From: Saccoglossus kowalevskii | Taxonomy: Eukaryota > Hemichordata > Enteropneusta > Harrimaniidae | Direction: 5' to 3' | Assembly: GCF_000003605.2 (NCBI RefSeq) | Contig: NW_003123903.1 | Coordinates: 1,238,099-1,280,640, forward strand | DNA length: 42,542 nt | Shown: piece by piece, positions 33,440-42,542 of the stretch | How the letters are laid out: each line of letters begins with the position of its first letter | Numbering within the stretch: position 1 is the first letter of the stretch | The notes under the pieces: model-generated | Database searches by the model: none | What the model saw: only the letters and a program-made list of their open reading frames with translations | Told to the model about the DNA's origin: nothing | Program-made: the position numbers and the translations under genes

Positions 33440-36400
33440 GTAAGTTCTTTTCGTGTAAAAAAGGCTGTTTCGGTTATGAATTCTATCAACTACTTTATTA
33501 AAAGGATTGACCATTGACATCTTTAGAAGGGGTAGTTGATTAATTTGAAAAACAAATCTACACAGAAAAAAGTATACAAGGAAATTCACAAGAACAAATC
33601 TATTCATAAAAAAATCCCACACACACTTGAGGAACAACTAAATAACTGCAAATTGGGCTTGAGTTATAAATAGCATTTAGCTAGTGTTACATGAAATGTT
33701 GTTTAAATGCCTGGGTGGTCTATTTTGAATTCCAGAGTCTGGTCAAATCCCAATGGAGGCGTATGGAGATATATTGGCTCTGCATCGGGAAGAGGTCGTT
33801 GAGGATTTATGGGTGGAACACATCATGCCGTTGATGGCGTACCCCGTGGATCTATCCGAAGGGCACGTGGATGAAATCAAGAAACATACTAGCAGGAAAG
33901 CGAAGGCGGAGACTTTGTTCGATATCATGAAGATGCGAGTAGATTACGATGGCAAGAAGGCATTCTATTCATTCTGTGACGTCATAGGCAAAGTGTACCC
34001 GCATTTGGCCCATCAAATACTGAAAGACGAAGTAAAAACCATGGTCGCTGTATCGAGACCTACAACGAAAGTAGGAAATGGTAGGTTCTGATGATGTATT
34101 CAGTAGGTACCTGACAACTGTTTAATCCCGAAGCATGAGATGTTTTTATAACATACGCCGTATCCAAGACTAATCTAAATCGGCATATTTCACACCTTCT
34201 TTCTTAAACACCCACCTTGAATAATGTAATATTCATTTTGAGCAACAGAATGGTTTAAGCAAAACAGTCGAACATCAGATAAATTGTTTATTTTAAAGTC
34301 TATAATTGAGGATTCGTTAGCGAAAATCAGTAAAGGAAATAAGATAAAAATAATCTCTCTGTGCCAACTTTGAAGATACATGGGCTGTACAACTTATGAG
34401 ACTTAAACAATGTCCCTCAAAATAATTAAGCAACCTAACCCAACCACCCATGTATAAATGATGGCACATCCCGATCGTACCATATCCATAGTCAATCCAT
34501 ATCCTTGATTTCAATAATTCTCAATTGTTTTCGTCTCTTTTATTCAAATAGATCCAGAGAGTCCGGCGCCCTCACGCGACCAAACGCCATCCCGCACACC
34601 TTGCAGTCAACGTGAAGAAGATATGACGCTACCACCAACATCGACAAAACAGGTATCCTTCCGATCTCCCAGGCCAAGCTCAAATTCACCGAAACCAGCT
34701 AAATACAAAAAAACTCCTCTACCTGACATCATGTCCCCGATCACTTCAAGATCATTGCGCTCTCCGGTTACTTCAAGGTCAACGCAATCTCCGGTTACAG
34801 GCACACGAGAAAGTCTACAAAGTTCGCGCCGGACGCCTCTTCCGAAAGTTTCAGAAAGTTTGGCAAAGCTCGAAGATCAATTGAATACTTCTGTCAAAGA
34901 CCGTTATGAAAGATGGTTGGGTATCGACATGCCAGAAAGAACTGACATGCAATCACAACACCTGGACAGAGCCACCAAACTGATCATCGAAGCTGGCGAT
35001 GCGATCGAAAAACTTGAATCAAAGATCAAAGCTTTACAAAGAGAGCGCGATGAGGCATTTGAGAGTCGAGACCAAGCACTTCAATACACAGATCATATGC
35101 AGGAGTCCTTGAGACAGCTCGAAAAAGAAAAAGAGGTCGAGTCTGGCAGGGTTCAAAAACTTTCCGAGTACATTATCCGTCCGGGCAGCACTCCGGGTGG
35201 ACGCGGCCGGCGCGTAACGCCACAGAAATTCCGTCCGTTTTCTCTCCGTATACGCAAATCCAAAACGGTAGACGATATCAAAGAGATGGTCAAACGAAGA
35301 GAAGGAATCCCGTCAGAGTGGCAACAGTTTTATTATAATGGCAAACTGCTGAAGGACCACTTCACGTTACGGGAACAAAACGTCTATGACCAATCGAAAG
35401 TGGATCTCAAGCTGGAAGTACCTGAGGGGGTCTTGCCGCTGATTATTAAAACCGTGGACGACGACACACATGTGATCGCCGCGGAAATGGAAGATACAAT
35501 CGCCGCTGTTAAGGCGAGGATTTACGACAAGGAAGGTATACCCCCACACCAGATACGACTGGTCCATGGCGGTATTAACTTGGACAATAATCGGACTCTA
35601 CGCGAATACGGAATAGAGAGTGCGTCAACTTTGCACATGGTGATGCGCTATAATATCATGGTGCGGTCTTTTAAGGATAAAACGATTTCTTTGCAAGTCG
35701 GAGAAGCAGACTCCATCAAGAAAATCAAGATGTTGGTGAACGAGAAACTTGGAATAGCTCCAGAGATGCAAAGGATTGTGTTTTCTGGGAAAGTGTTGGA
35801 AAATTCCAAATGTTTGGCGGACTACCATATTTGGGAGAACAGTGTGTTAAGTCTGGTGCTCACGGTGTCCGTTTTACGAAAGTCACGACTAGATTTTGAC
35901 GAGGAAATGTACAACGTGGACCTGGACCCACGAGACAATGTAGTCAAGTTGAAAAGAAAGTTAGAAGAAATGTCTGGGGTCGAGGCTGAACGACAGCATC
36001 TCGTCCTGGACGATGTCTATTTAACGAACTACGACAGAGTCGCCCCTTACGCCCAAAAGGGGAAAACCATCATCATGTACGTTGACCTCGTGTGCGTTAC
36101 CTGGGAAACAGGCGAAGTTGTGCTGCGGAATGTGCGCCCTCAAGAGACCATCCACCGAGTCAAAATGAAGATTCACGAATTGTTTCATGTACAGCCTGTA
36201 TGGATTTCTCTTACGTGTGAACACAAACAACTTAACGTTGACACTTTGACCTTCGAAGATTACAACATAGACGATGGGTCACAGGTAATATTTACTTTAA
36301 GGGCGATACCGGTTCAGATTCTTATGTTAAGTGGAAAGACATTTCGAGTGAACGTTTACAGAAAATCAACTCTTAAACACATCAAGTCTTGGATAGAACA

Positions 36401-36518
36401 AAAAGTTGGCATTCCCAAAAAAGTACAGCGAATATATCACAATGGTATTGAAATGAAGAACGGCGACGTGTGTGAAGATTACAATATTGATGACCATTCT
36501 GTGTTGTATCTGAAATAA
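33118..36518 (+). CDS. double-CARD, coiled-coil, six-ubiquitin-like-domain protein (877 aa, three coding exons)
   Basis: Exons 33118-33439, 33736-34080 and 34552-36518 join in frame (both introns phase 1, GT-AG) into 877 residues ending TAA. Order: CARD-like domain 1 (about 1-100), CARD-like domain 2 (about 115-210), a Ser/Thr/Pro/Arg-rich linker (about 223-325), a coiled coil (about 359-429), then six ubiquitin-like (UBL) domains at about 450-511, 517-588, 590-659, 660-735, 736-806 and 808-877. CARDs assemble homotypic filaments in apoptosis and innate immunity, while ubiquitin-like folds recruit ubiquitin-binding proteins. I infer a cytosolic signalling scaffold; there is no signal peptide or membrane segment. 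No UBL has a terminal GG, so the array is not a polyubiquitin precursor. I do not recognise a named orthologue with this architecture. The ATG follows an acceptor by 24 bases and opens CARD 1 directly. Confidence 0.9.
33736..34080 (+). CDS. CARD-UBL gene coding exon 2: CARD 2
   Basis: A symmetric phase 1-1 exon of 345 nt (115 codons) from acceptor AATTCCAG to donor AATG|GTAGGT. It encodes HREEVVEDLWVEHIMPLMAY, DLSEGHVDEIKKHTSRKAKA, ETLFDIMKMR, KKAFYSFCDVIGKVYPHLAH. The L-x-x-x-H-I-x-P-L-x-x start, DEI turn, R-x-K-A-E-x-L-x-x-I helix, and AF-x-x-F-x-x-x-[LI]-x-x-x-YPHLA end are a CARD or closely related death-fold pattern. Skipping this exon would keep the frame and give a single-CARD protein. 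Confidence 0.85.
34081..34551 (+). other. CARD-UBL intron 2 coding
   Basis: A 471-base AT-rich intron, phase 1, ending TTTTATTCAAATAG. Nothing else is seen. The preceding coding intron (33440-33735) is 296 bases and similar. Confidence 0.85.
34552..36518 (+). CDS. CARD-UBL gene coding exon 3: linker, coiled coil and six UBL domains
   Basis: A single 1967-nt exon. Genomic positions: coiled coil about 34959-35171; UBL 1 35232-35417, UBL 2 35433-35648, UBL 3 35652-35861, UBL 4 35862-36089, UBL 5 36090-36302, UBL 6 36306-36515. UBL 2 is closest to ubiquitin (DKEGIPPHQIRLV, RTLREYGIESASTLHMV). The ubiquitin Ile44 site aligns with Tyr (UBL 1), Val (2), Val (3) and Tyr (6). The Lys48 site is Lys only in UBLs 1 and 3, and no UBL I could align has Lys at position 63. 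UBLs 4 and 5 are the most diverged. The linker repeats SP motifs (LRSPVTSRS, TQSPVTG), which are proline-directed kinase sites. Confidence 0.9.
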
Positions 36519-36615
36519 TCAAAATTGAACAGTATTTACACTGAACTTGGTCGTCCTCGGATAACACTGTGAACCGCGTCACCATATCCATGTGTCAAGT
36601 TCACAGAGGGTATAT

Positions 36616-37109
36616 GAGGGGGGGGGGCAAGGGTTATTTTCGTTCAACGTAATTGCAATATTTTTTGTTCGTACAACGTAAATAGAACAAATACATTCCG
36701 TAATTCTGTAATCACAGGCTAGACGTACAACGTAATCAATCAAATATTTTTTTCGTACACTGTAAAAATGTGTCATTTTTCTCGGTACGTACAAGAATTT
36801 ACATCCAAATAAAAAAATCATAAAAAATAATCCAGGGAAATTACATTTTAGAAACCGAAAAACTACTAAATGACACAATTCCCTACGAAATTGAATGTCA
36901 AGACGTAAAAGGCCCTCTAACCGAATGAAGAGCATTACGACACACGGCGCAGTAATGGCGGAGAATTTGAGTCGGAGAGCTCTTCGGACCATTCAATGTT
37001 CCATTTTTTAACACTGTAAACTGTAAACACGTTTTTTTTCCTTGTAAATTATAAAAAAACCTTTTAATTTCCCGTAAAACCGTACCAGCTACCCCCCTTG
37101 CCTCCCCTC
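36616..37109. mobile_element. inverted-repeat element with G-rich ends, about 0.5 kb
   Basis: The left end GAGGGGGGGGGGCAAGGG and the right end, in reverse GAGGGGAGGCAAGGGGGG, form an imperfect inverted repeat with TATA-rich flanks (TATATGAGG and CCTCGTATATG). Inside, the motif CGTACAACGTAA and variants repeat. There is no coding frame. It begins 98 bases after the CARD-UBL stop codon. No superfamily can be named with confidence. Confidence 0.65.
36808..36813 (+). terminator. candidate poly(A) signal AATAAA for the CARD-UBL gene
   Basis: AATAAA lies 290 bases after the stop, followed by A/T-rich sequence. I saw no earlier canonical signal. It sits inside the G-rich inverted-repeat element, so the gene may use a transposon-derived 3' end. 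Confidence 0.4.
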
Positions 37110-38940
37110 GTATATGTATATTATTTACGAAGTACAATGTACATTTCTATAAATGATAAAACATGCGTTAATATATTCACACAACCATGAATAATTATGT
37201 TTAGTTTCAATTACACAGTACTGCTGCGTGTTTTGAAACTTTGAAACCATGTAATACTGAGCCAAAACGACCTTTGATGACTATTTAAGATATTCAGGCT
37301 ATACATGTGCACATGTTAGACTAGGTACCAGTCTCTATGCTACTGTGAGTCAGCAGGCACCCGTCAAGCCGTTCGTTTCCCTATGTATACCAGTAATATG
37401 AAATACCATTGAGGGAATTGTATAACATGAATGGTAGCCATATACGTTAGGGACTAATCTAGTCTACACACAAGTGAGCATCACCTAAACAGCTGAAAAA
37501 TAGTTTGTTCTAGCTATTTAATAGTCCTGTCTGTCCGTACGGAGCTGTATCGCGGACACCCATTGACGGATTTCATTCAAACTTTACATGAAGACAATAC
37601 ATAATGTCTTACATATGTGCGTCAAGTTACTTTATGATAGAAGAAAAATGGTCGACTGGCGGCCATTTTGGATGTAAAATTTGCTATTTCTGATACCTAA
37701 ACCTGTCCGCAGCAGTATCGCAGAGATGACTGGGCCGATTCGGATCAAAGTTGGTATGATGATCATACATATTGGGTTGTAGGTGCACGTCATTTTTTTT
37801 CGTGATTCAAACAAATATGGCCGACTGGCGACCATCTTGTTTTTCATGGTACCCATGCTACTTTATCTTGAATGCAATGAACGTTTGTTTAAATTTTGTA
37901 CAAAGACAGTATACCAAGAGATACATCTGCACTAACATTATTTTTGTGATTAAAAATTACGAAAACAAAAATTGGCGAACACGTAATTGATACCCTTTTA
38001 AATCTGTCAACTGTTATTAGCTTAGTTGCTATGTTTACATTGGTGACTGTCATGTCCATAATGTGTGTGATCAGATGACATTATTTATGACATTGGTGAG
38101 GGTCGTAAGCGAAGACCGAATCACACCGATTGTGGTTATTTACATCGTTGAAGCTCAAAACAATGTACTATGGCGGAATGATATGAAAGCCCTTATGTGA
38201 CACTGTGGTCCGAGATTAATACAGCAATGCAGTAAGTACTGCACTTTGGTGAAAACTCATGGATTTTGGAAATTGTTTTACTATTTCTTTTTTTTTCTGG
38301 AGAACATGGGGAATATTGCATCGTTTTATTTTGCTGTAATTCCAAATGGAATTAGTAGTTCTGGTTGAATGTACACGAATAAAAGTATTTGAAATCTAGC
38401 GTGTGTCTCACTACATTAACACCAACTACCATGTCTGAGGTATGATAAAAACGAAAGAAATGTCCGAGATGTGCATCCCATCCAATTGAATCCATTGCTT
38501 TATTTTGATAGTTTTGAGGATCTGTGACATCAAGCGTTTTTTAGCTTTTAGAAAAATCCGAAGCCTCCTCTTGAACATGCAAGACTGGTAACTACTTAAT
38601 CGCAAAACAATACAGGTGCAAAAACACAAATTGGAACAAATTAATTCTTATCGAAATTATGTTAACGATACGGTAAGAGGTAGGAGATGCTGAATTGTTC
38701 AAGTTTTGGACATCAAGTTACAAAAACATTGAGTTACGAATATTATAGAAACACAACCACTTTTGCGAAACTACGCCAAAATCGTAACTTATCAATTAAC
38801 AGAACTTATGAGCAACATACATTTTATTTTTTGTTTAACGTCCGAATTTAGTAACTCAACAGTTAACTGAAATTCAAGTTATGGTAAACATACAATGTTA
38901 AACTAAACAAAAAATCTATTTTTTTCGTAACACAAAGTTT
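37110..38940. other. intergenic region with diverged repeats
   Basis: Two related units start CTGTCCG at 37532 and 37703 and share the core ATGG(C/T)CGACTGGCG(G/A)CCAT near 37647 and 37818. The rest is AT-rich with nothing recognised. Confidence 0.6.
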
Positions 38941-38946
38941 GGTTAA

Positions 38947-39025
38947 AGGGTGATGGTTGTCACACAGCGTACTGTTCAATATATGGGACTCAAAGCAACA
39001 CACGCTGCGGAATGACCATCGTCCT
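38947..39025. mobile_element. 79-bp TTAA-flanked mini-MITE
   Basis: The left end is AGGGTGATGGTTGTCACACA and the right end in reverse is AGGACGATGGTCATTCCGCA, both with TTAA outside (38943-38946 and 39026-39029). It is little more than two inverted ends. The same family is at 30567-30888. Confidence 0.78.
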
Positions 39026-39190
39026 TTAACTAAATGAACATTTGAGAGGGGGGGGGGGGTCTGTACATTTTTATTTTTCTTGAATGTGCCACAAGACCAC
39101 ATGACCAAATATGGTAAAATGTTATGTTAGCCACATCTCTTGCCAATGCATTCAATATTGCAATGATTGTTTTGTCCAATCTGCAGTGTT

Positions 39191-39470
39191 TTTATGCATA
39201 TTAATGAGGTCACATGACTTTTTTGAGACAAAGTTTTATTCTTGAATGTCAGTAGAAGGGCTGAAAATTTATGAATTATTATGCAAATTGGTTAATTAAT
39301 ATGCAAGATTTCAACATTAACCTAATCAGATCTGTGCTTTGTCCCAGGGCACCCACACAGTAAGTTTCTTAGAAATCAGACAAACAGTGGTGGAACAGAC
39401 ATAAAAACATACAGACTGACTAATCCCCAAGACTCCCATTGTGTGCTATGCACACAGGAGTCAACAAATA
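39191..39470 (+). repeat. single copy of the ATGCAAAT repeat family
   Basis: Contains TTATGCAAATTGGTTAATTA, ATATGCA, CTAATCAGATCTGTGC and a tail of short palindromic GTGTGC...GCACAC sequence. It matches units at 19860-20718, in the same orientation. Confidence 0.8.
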
Positions 39471-39681
39471 ACGTTTTGCCATTTTCTGCAATGTTTCAGA
39501 GTTGTTTCTCAAAATAAGATCTGGTGAACAGACATTTTCTATATCCTAATATCCTAACCAAACCCAGCATATGTAAATAACCATGTATACATGCTGCAAA
39601 GCATAGCTAGGAATCACAGCTCTCAATTTGCATGGGACCTTGTCAATAAAATAAAATAAAACAAATTCATTGTAACCTCAA

Positions 39682-40583
39682 TTTATTTTCATATATACAA
39701 AACAAGTATGAGATTTAGTAATTCATGTCAGTCATTGAAATATTAAAAACATCTGAATGTTACTGTTGAGTAGAAAAAGACTGTAAGTAAAGTTTGTTTA
39801 CAAATGTACAAAGTGTTTAACTATCAAAAAGAAAAGAGAATGTGATAAAAAGATTAACAAGTTGTACTTTGGTGTGAAATTTTAGTTATTATATTATTAC
39901 TACCCCCCATCAACCATTTCTATTATTTAAAATATATCCAATTTAATGCCCAAGAGGCAGGAAAAGGAAATTCTTTTGTTTTTCTGAGCAGTTCTTTGTA
40001 TAATTGACACTGTCTCAAGCCCCTCCTATGCATTGTACACAGGCAAAGGTGGGACGGTGCTTTATCTGAAATATATTTTTTAGTTATTTTTCCCATTTTT
40101 TGACTGCTAAATTGAGTCTGACTGCGAAATACAACTATAAATTGTAGGTAAAACTACTGTATTCCAGTTTAGCAAACTTTATAAAATTGACACGAGGAAA
40201 GAAAGTGACACATTTTAACACATCAGCAAATTACAAGTAAAACAAAAATTATATTAATGAAAAGTGGCATATTTGCATTAAAATCATGTAAATTATTATT
40301 TAAAACACATTTTACAATTCCAAGATAACAAATAAATTAACAAAATACAAAAATAAAATATTTACTTCTTGATTGAGGAAAATTTGAATATGAAATATTA
40401 AATCATGTAACTTAAGTACTTATTTAGCATAGTCTTAACTAGAAATGTAACGCCCTCTTTCATTTAAATTAATTTAAAACTAACTAAAAACTAACATCAG
40501 AACAGGGACTCTATTTTTCTTCATTTAACACAGCCCATCAGAGAAATTTAATTTTTATTAATTTACAGATATTAATACACACA

Positions 40584-40617
<34 letters not shown>

Positions 40618-41765
40618 AGTATCAATGAATCTGCCTATAGTTTGACTAACACACATCTGCCATATACATAAGTGCATGTGTTAATGATTGGGCAAATATT
40701 ACAGCAGCTGAATAAAAACACAATGACATTTGAGCAGCACCAATAGGTTTCATATGAAAATTTAAACGAAAATAATTTGAAAAATTTTACTTAACCTTTA
40801 AAACATATCAGTTTTAATCAATCAGATATCATGTAATGGTGAGCTTATTTTGTTTAAAAGAATTACACTCATTGGTTAAAACTCCACATGTGACTGACTG
40901 CCTAGCAGACCAATCAAATTTAGTGTGACATTAAATGTTAGCTTGAGCACATATCAAGTGTTGCAAACTGGACAAAGTCATCTTGTAAAATTTCAATATT
41001 AATGAAAACTGTCAATACAGGTTTTCTTTACTTAAATAGCACAAAAATAAGAAAAAAATCAATTTCAAAGTGTCACAATAAATTATTACATAAAATTATC
41101 AATTTGGAAGACTTTTAAAATTATTTAGCACAATTTATTATTAATTATATGAATTACTTTATTTTTTACCCATTATCAGCAGAATATTGATTATGGTATT
41201 ATTTTTAAAATTTATAAGAGTGAAATTGTAATTAAATGCTAAATTTGTAAATTTATTTGATTTTGCAATTTTCACTGAAACCACATGATGTAAATATGAC
41301 TACTTCAAATGCGATAACAGCGAAGAATGACATGGTTTTATGTAATTTGGCAATATATACTCCAGGAACAAACAAATAGTGCATCAGAAAATTCTGTGAA
41401 AAAGTCAGAAACCATTACAAATGACAACGATTTATAAAACTTAGACAAAAACAATGCATCAATCTGTGTTTTCAACAAAGGGAGCACAGTATGGACTATG
41501 AGTCACATTTTTACATTTTTTCCCAAACCATGTCAAATTCCCTATTCACAGGTTTATAACTTCTCAAATATTTACCAAGGGTGGGAAGAAATCCGAGGGT
41601 GTAAATACAGTGCTTTATTTGAATATAAATTGAGGACAAATCTGTCGCTGTGAGGAATATCAAACCTATCAATTTCCATGGCGAGTATTTGTTTGCAGAC
41701 AACTTCTCATGTTGTCTTGTCCTCATCACTGATATGTGCCTACCCCTAGTAGACATGTTTAAGTT
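39682..41765 (-). other. probable 3' UTR of the right-edge gene, with candidate poly(A) signal at 39682-39687
   Basis: AT-rich sequence after the stop codon at 41766, with no recognised gene. Several minus-strand AATAAA motifs occur. The one at 39682-39687 is followed by a run of TTTTATTTTATTTTATT on the minus strand, which resembles a downstream U-rich element. The true end is unknown. Confidence 0.35.
40577..40615. repeat. AC/TA microsatellite
   Basis: A short (AC)n run followed by a (TA)n run of about 14 units. It lies in the likely 3' UTR of the right-edge gene. Confidence 0.95.
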
Positions 41766-41939
41766 TTACTTGACATCTGCAACCATCTTTTCAATAACAG
41801 ACCAATCAATATCACTGATAATACTACCACTACCAACTGATGCTATATCCTCAAGTTCATGGATGTCCACCATGGACGTGTATTCATCTCCGTCAATGTA
41901 ATCCATTTCACTGAAACTCAAACCACTCATTTCGGATGC
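41766..41939 (-). CDS. last coding exon of an unidentified minus-strand gene
   Basis: The acceptor ATTTCCCTTTTAG is followed in phase 0 by 57 codons and TAA. The peptide begins ASEMSGLSFSEMDYIDGDEY, runs through HELEDIASVGSG and ends SDIDWSVIEKMVADVK. It is acidic and Ser-rich with a short hydrophobic helix-like end. I do not recognise the family. The acceptor quality, clean frame to a stop, and AT-rich UTR-like sequence beyond support a real terminal exon. The rest of the gene lies to the right. Confidence 0.6.
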   Translation of the reverse strand, partial: ASEMSGLSFSEMDYIDGDEYTSMVDIHELEDIASVGSGSIISDIDWSVIEKMVADVK

Positions 41940-42238
41940 CTAAAAGGGAAATAATAAATGGGTTTCATCAACTTATTGACAATTCTCAATATCTTCAATA
42001 TCATATTCAACTTGGTGATGATCACCTGACGTGGTGTTGCACAATACAAAATGAACCTTGTCTTGTAGGGAAGAGCATGCTAAAATTATAATTGTTATTG
42101 TCAATTTAATAATTATTTCTGTTAATGCAAAAACTATAATTATAAACCTAAATACTGGTATCCACAGCATTTATTACGGTAAGTCTTAATAATAGTATGA
42201 GTTGTTCTTTGTTTGAGGCAAGTATAATCTGAGTCTAC

Positions 42239-42291
42239 CTTTTCCCATGGTTCAATGCAAGTTGAAATGTTCCAAAGTAGCACATATTTCA
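42239..42291 (-). CDS. possible penultimate exon of the right-edge gene
   Basis: A 53-base segment between acceptor CCTTTTACAG and donor GAAAAG|GTAGAC. In the frame that ends in phase 0, as the last exon requires, it reads KYVLLWNISTCIEPWEK. It is short and has no domain, so it could be chance. Confidence 0.25.
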
Positions 42292-42542
42292 CTGTAAAAG
42301 GCCATTTTGAGGTTGACATCACATACTGCCTAACTGTTCTATTGTAAAAATTATGCGTAAAATCAAACCGTTGATATAAAATCAAACCGTTGGTATACCA
42401 AAAACAGCCTTATTATACAAGATTTAATTTCATCATTTCTATTGTAATGTCGTGCACTGTACTGAGGAACACATGGAACACAGTAGGTTTCCAGTTACCA
42501 TCACCCCTCAAAATTACTGACACTTAAAACAGTTAAACTAAC

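Noticed and set aside
34552-36518. Polyubiquitin gene or a ubiquitin-ribosomal fusion
   Set aside because: Units are strongly diverged from ubiquitin and from each other, and none has a di-glycine cleavage site.
1-42542. tRNA, rRNA or viral genes
   Set aside because: I saw no tRNA box pairs, rRNA-like sequence, or viral polymerase, capsid or envelope blocks on either strand by eye.

Overview
This is animal DNA: AT-rich, with large multi-exon genes, GT-AG introns, abundant small DNA transposons and one 98-base assembly gap. The gene content suggests a non-vertebrate marine metazoan. A lower deuterostome such as a hemichordate or lancelet is my best guess, but only a guess.

Left third (about 1-18140, minus strand). 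This holds the 5' part of a FREM1-type basement-membrane gene. Eight coding exons join in consistent reading phase: signal peptide and N-terminal domain, twelve CSPG repeats on two giant exons, one Calx-beta domain, a linker, a short cysteine-containing module and the start of a C-type lectin domain. That order matches vertebrate FREM1 rather than FRAS1 or FREM2, which carry several Calx-beta domains. The gene runs off the left edge. Its introns hold a 35-bp minisatellite, a pogo/Tigger-like MITE, several interspersed repeats and an unusual tandem array made from the 5' end of its own exon 2.

Middle (about 18140-33090). No convincing protein gene is seen. It is dominated by repeats: a repeat whose partner lies inverted in FREM1 intron 4, a roughly 150-bp tandem repeat with an ATGCAAAT motif in each unit, a 3.55-kb TTAA-flanked transposon inserted into that array (with a decayed transposase start and the assembly gap), and a TTAA-flanked MITE. 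A candidate non-coding first exon for the next gene lies near 28.7 kb.

Right part (33118-36518, plus strand). This is the most interesting gene: a predicted 877-residue protein made of two CARD-like death-fold domains, a Ser/Thr-Pro-rich linker, a coiled coil and six tandem ubiquitin-like domains. None of the six has a di-glycine cleavage site. It looks like a CARD scaffold carrying a built-in, uncleavable ubiquitin-like chain, which suggests an innate-immune or cell-death signalling adaptor. It lies head-to-head with FREM1, more than 10 kb away, with no sign of a functional link.

Right edge. After a GC-rich inverted-repeat element and more repeats, the last coding exon (57 codons and a stop) of an unidentified minus-strand gene lies at 41766-41939, with an AT-rich likely 3' UTR to its left. 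No tRNA, rRNA, CRISPR or viral gene was recognised.
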